Shown: positions 5,857 through 6,707 of the stretch, one piece after another | Numbering within the stretch: position 1 is the stretch's first letter | Layout of the letters: every line of letters starts with the position of its first letter | Assembly: GCA_044224215.1 (NCBI GenBank) | Contig: JBGAKX010000195.1 | Coordinates: 1-6,707, forward strand | Reading direction: 5' to 3' | DNA from: DAOMFM01 sp035429825 | Lineage (GTDB): Bacteria; Acidobacteriota; Blastocatellia; UBA7656; JADIYM01 | Length of the DNA stretch: 6,707 nt | The notes under the pieces: generated by a model | The model's input: the letters and a program-made list of their open reading frames with translations, nothing else | What the model was told of the DNA's origin: nothing | Databases searched by the model: none | Translations under genes and position numbers: made by a program

Positions 5857-6273
5857 ATGAGGATTTCGCGGACCATCGCTCCCGTGCTCGCGTTCTGGTT
5901 GAGCGGTGCGTTCTGCCTCCTCATGTGTGCAACCGTGTGCGCACGGGTCGAGCCGTCCGCCGGATCGACGGGGGACGTCAGGCCGTGTTGTGCGCGCAGC
6001 GCCGCGATCGACGCTGAGAAGTCCCGCGCTTGCGACGCGTCTGGAACCATCATTCGCGGGGTCGGCGGTCACAGGAACTGCTGTTTCCTGAGTGCGCGGA
6101 CGTCCGTTCGGGCGCCGCTCCCGGATGCAGCCGCGCCGGCGCCGATCGTGCCCGTGTCGCGGTGCTTCGACGTGCCTCCCAGCGAACATGACGGGATCGT
6201 CGTCGCGGACTTTCACGCACCACCGTTAAGCCGCAGCGATACGCACACGCGCATCTGTGTCTTCCTGATTTAG
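5857..6273 (+). CDS. Small Cys-containing membrane or secreted protein, function unknown
   Basis: No named family is recognised with certainty. From ATG 5857 the product is 138 residues. A hydrophobic N-terminal segment (about 7-29, APVLAFWLSGAFCLLMC) is a signal peptide or membrane anchor and already contains Cys20, 24 and 28. The remainder has CC at 44-45, Cys59, CC at 75-76 (NCCFLSA), Cys103 and Cys134, ten Cys in all, with His at 72, 111, 120 and 130. It ends in RICVFLI. The order WLSG..C..C, then CC, then CCFL resembles, from memory, short uncharacterised proteins in Acidobacteriota genomes. An in-frame ATG at 5830 exists but lies inside the proposed promoter. The Cys-rich gene 88 bases downstream suggests a shared metal or redox role; this is inference. 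Confidence 0.7.
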   Translation: MRISRTIAPVLAFWLSGAFCLLMCATVCARVEPSAGSTGDVRPCCARSAAIDAEKSRACDASGTIIRGVGGHRNCCFLSARTSVRAPLPDAAAPAPIVPVSRCFDVPPSEHDGIVVADFHAPPLSRSDTHTRICVFLI

Positions 6274-6274
6274 A

Positions 6275-6308
6275 GCGAACGCCGAGCAGACGTTCGTTCG
6301 CCGTTCGC
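6275..6308. repeat. GCGAACG inverted repeat with two direct CGTTCGC copies
   Basis: GCGAACG (6275-6281) is the exact reverse complement of CGTTCGC, present as two back-to-back copies (6295-6301 and 6302-6308); a further CGTTCG overlaps at 6291-6296. The left arm could pair with either copy. There is no T tract, so a terminator is unlikely; it lies 53 bases before the next start codon. Confidence 0.5.
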
Positions 6309-6347
6309 CTATGCGCGGACGGCGCTGGAATCAACGGTACCAGCATC

Positions 6348-6352
6348 AGGAG
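6348..6352 (+). promoter_or_regulatory. Shine-Dalgarno of the Cys-rich exported protein
   Basis: AGGAG with nine bases before the ATG at 6362. It fixes the start, in contrast to the upstream gene, which has no such site. Confidence 0.8.
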
Positions 6353-6361
6353 ATACTCGAG

Positions 6362-6707
6362 ATGAGAAGCATTCATGCATTCGTATTTGCGCTCGCGCTT
6401 GGATTCGTGGGCGTCATCGCGGCGGCAACGCCGCACGTGAACGCGGCGGTGGACGCCAAGGGCTGCTGCGCCGACAAGGCGGCCTGCACGGCCATGATGG
6501 CCGACGCCAAGGACCACAAGGGTGCGTGCTGCAAGGAAGGCGCGGCGTGTTGCACCAAGGACGGCAAGGGCTGCTGCGCCGGCAAGGATGGCGCGAAGTG
6601 CGCGATGTCAAAGGATGGCAAGAGCTGCTGTTCGCCGGACATGGCGTGCTGCAAGGACGGGACGTGCTGCAAGCCCGGCGGGTGCTGCACAATGAACAAG
6701 GACAAGA
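6362..6707 (+). CDS. Exported Cys-rich metallothionein-like protein (partial, 3' end missing)
   Basis: The frame is open for 115 codons to the window edge. Residues 1-28 form a signal peptide (R2, hydrophobic 6-22, likely cleavage after VNA at 26-28), so the mature chain is expected outside the cytoplasmic membrane. The mature part has 18 Cys among residues 35-109, with eight Cys-Cys pairs (35, 56, 63, 71, 89, 96, 102, 108) separated by short Lys/Asp/Gly/Ala linkers such as CKDG and TKDGKG, and with Met at 45, 46, 82, 94 and 111. Pair spacing shortens toward the C-terminus (7, 6, 6). There is almost no hydrophobic core, so folding probably depends on metal binding or disulfides. It is unlike classical bacterial metallothioneins, which are cytoplasmic and use CxC motifs. 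Function unknown; binding of copper, zinc or similar ions is inference. Confidence 0.85.
   Translation, partial: MRSIHAFVFALALGFVGVIAAATPHVNAAVDAKGCCADKAACTAMMADAKDHKGACCKEGAACCTKDGKGCCAGKDGAKCAMSKDGKSCCSPDMACCKDGTCCKPGGCCTMNKDK

Noticed and set aside
6050..6705. Minus-strand frames opposite the Cys-rich genes
   Set aside because: The plus-strand gene has a signal peptide, a good ribosome binding site and a patterned Cys spacing; the opposite frames are complement artefacts.

Overview
The window looks like a high-GC bacterial chromosome segment. Gene types, housekeeping content and intergenic style suggest an Acidobacteriota-like organism; this is inference from gene content, the Cys-rich and Asp/Asn/Gly-rich secreted proteins, and the 'TCTGCGT/TTTGCGT' intergenic tracts, not from a marker gene. 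No transposase, integrase, CRISPR array or rRNA was seen.

Layout. Positions 1-834 (minus) hold accD, the carboxyltransferase beta subunit of acetyl-CoA carboxylase, cut by the left edge. It diverges from an IHF/HU-family gene (1110-1391) across a 275-base gap with two TTGACA promoters, a 12-base palindrome next to accD and a block of short GCAGATCA repeats. The IHF-like gene is followed by a MerR-family regulator (1405-1854) and tRNA-Pro(GGG) at 1866-1942. The tRNA seems to have its own promoter inside the 3' end of the merR gene. Then come surE (2006-2770) and pcm (2767-3450), which overlap by four bases (GTGA) and form the familiar survival/repair pair (nucleotidase plus isoaspartyl repair methyltransferase).

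From 3581 to 4708 there is an exported protein with a helical N-terminal half, six 13-residue Asp-rich calcium-binding-like repeats and a long Asn/Gly/Asp tail. It ends at a clear rho-independent terminator. tRNA-Pro(CGG) at 4820-4893 is a self-contained unit with its own promoter and terminator. It is followed by the acyP-apt pair (acylphosphatase and adenine phosphoribosyltransferase), where the apt ribosome binding site overlaps the acyP stop.

The right end (5857-6707) is accessory in character. It holds a 138-residue Cys-containing membrane or secreted protein whose promoter places the transcript start at or near its ATG (possibly leaderless), then the start of an exported, extremely Cys-rich, metallothionein-like protein with eight Cys-Cys pairs, cut by the window edge. 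These two may belong to a metal-handling locus that continues beyond the window. Together with the repeat-rich secreted protein at 3581, they are the least explained parts of the sequence.
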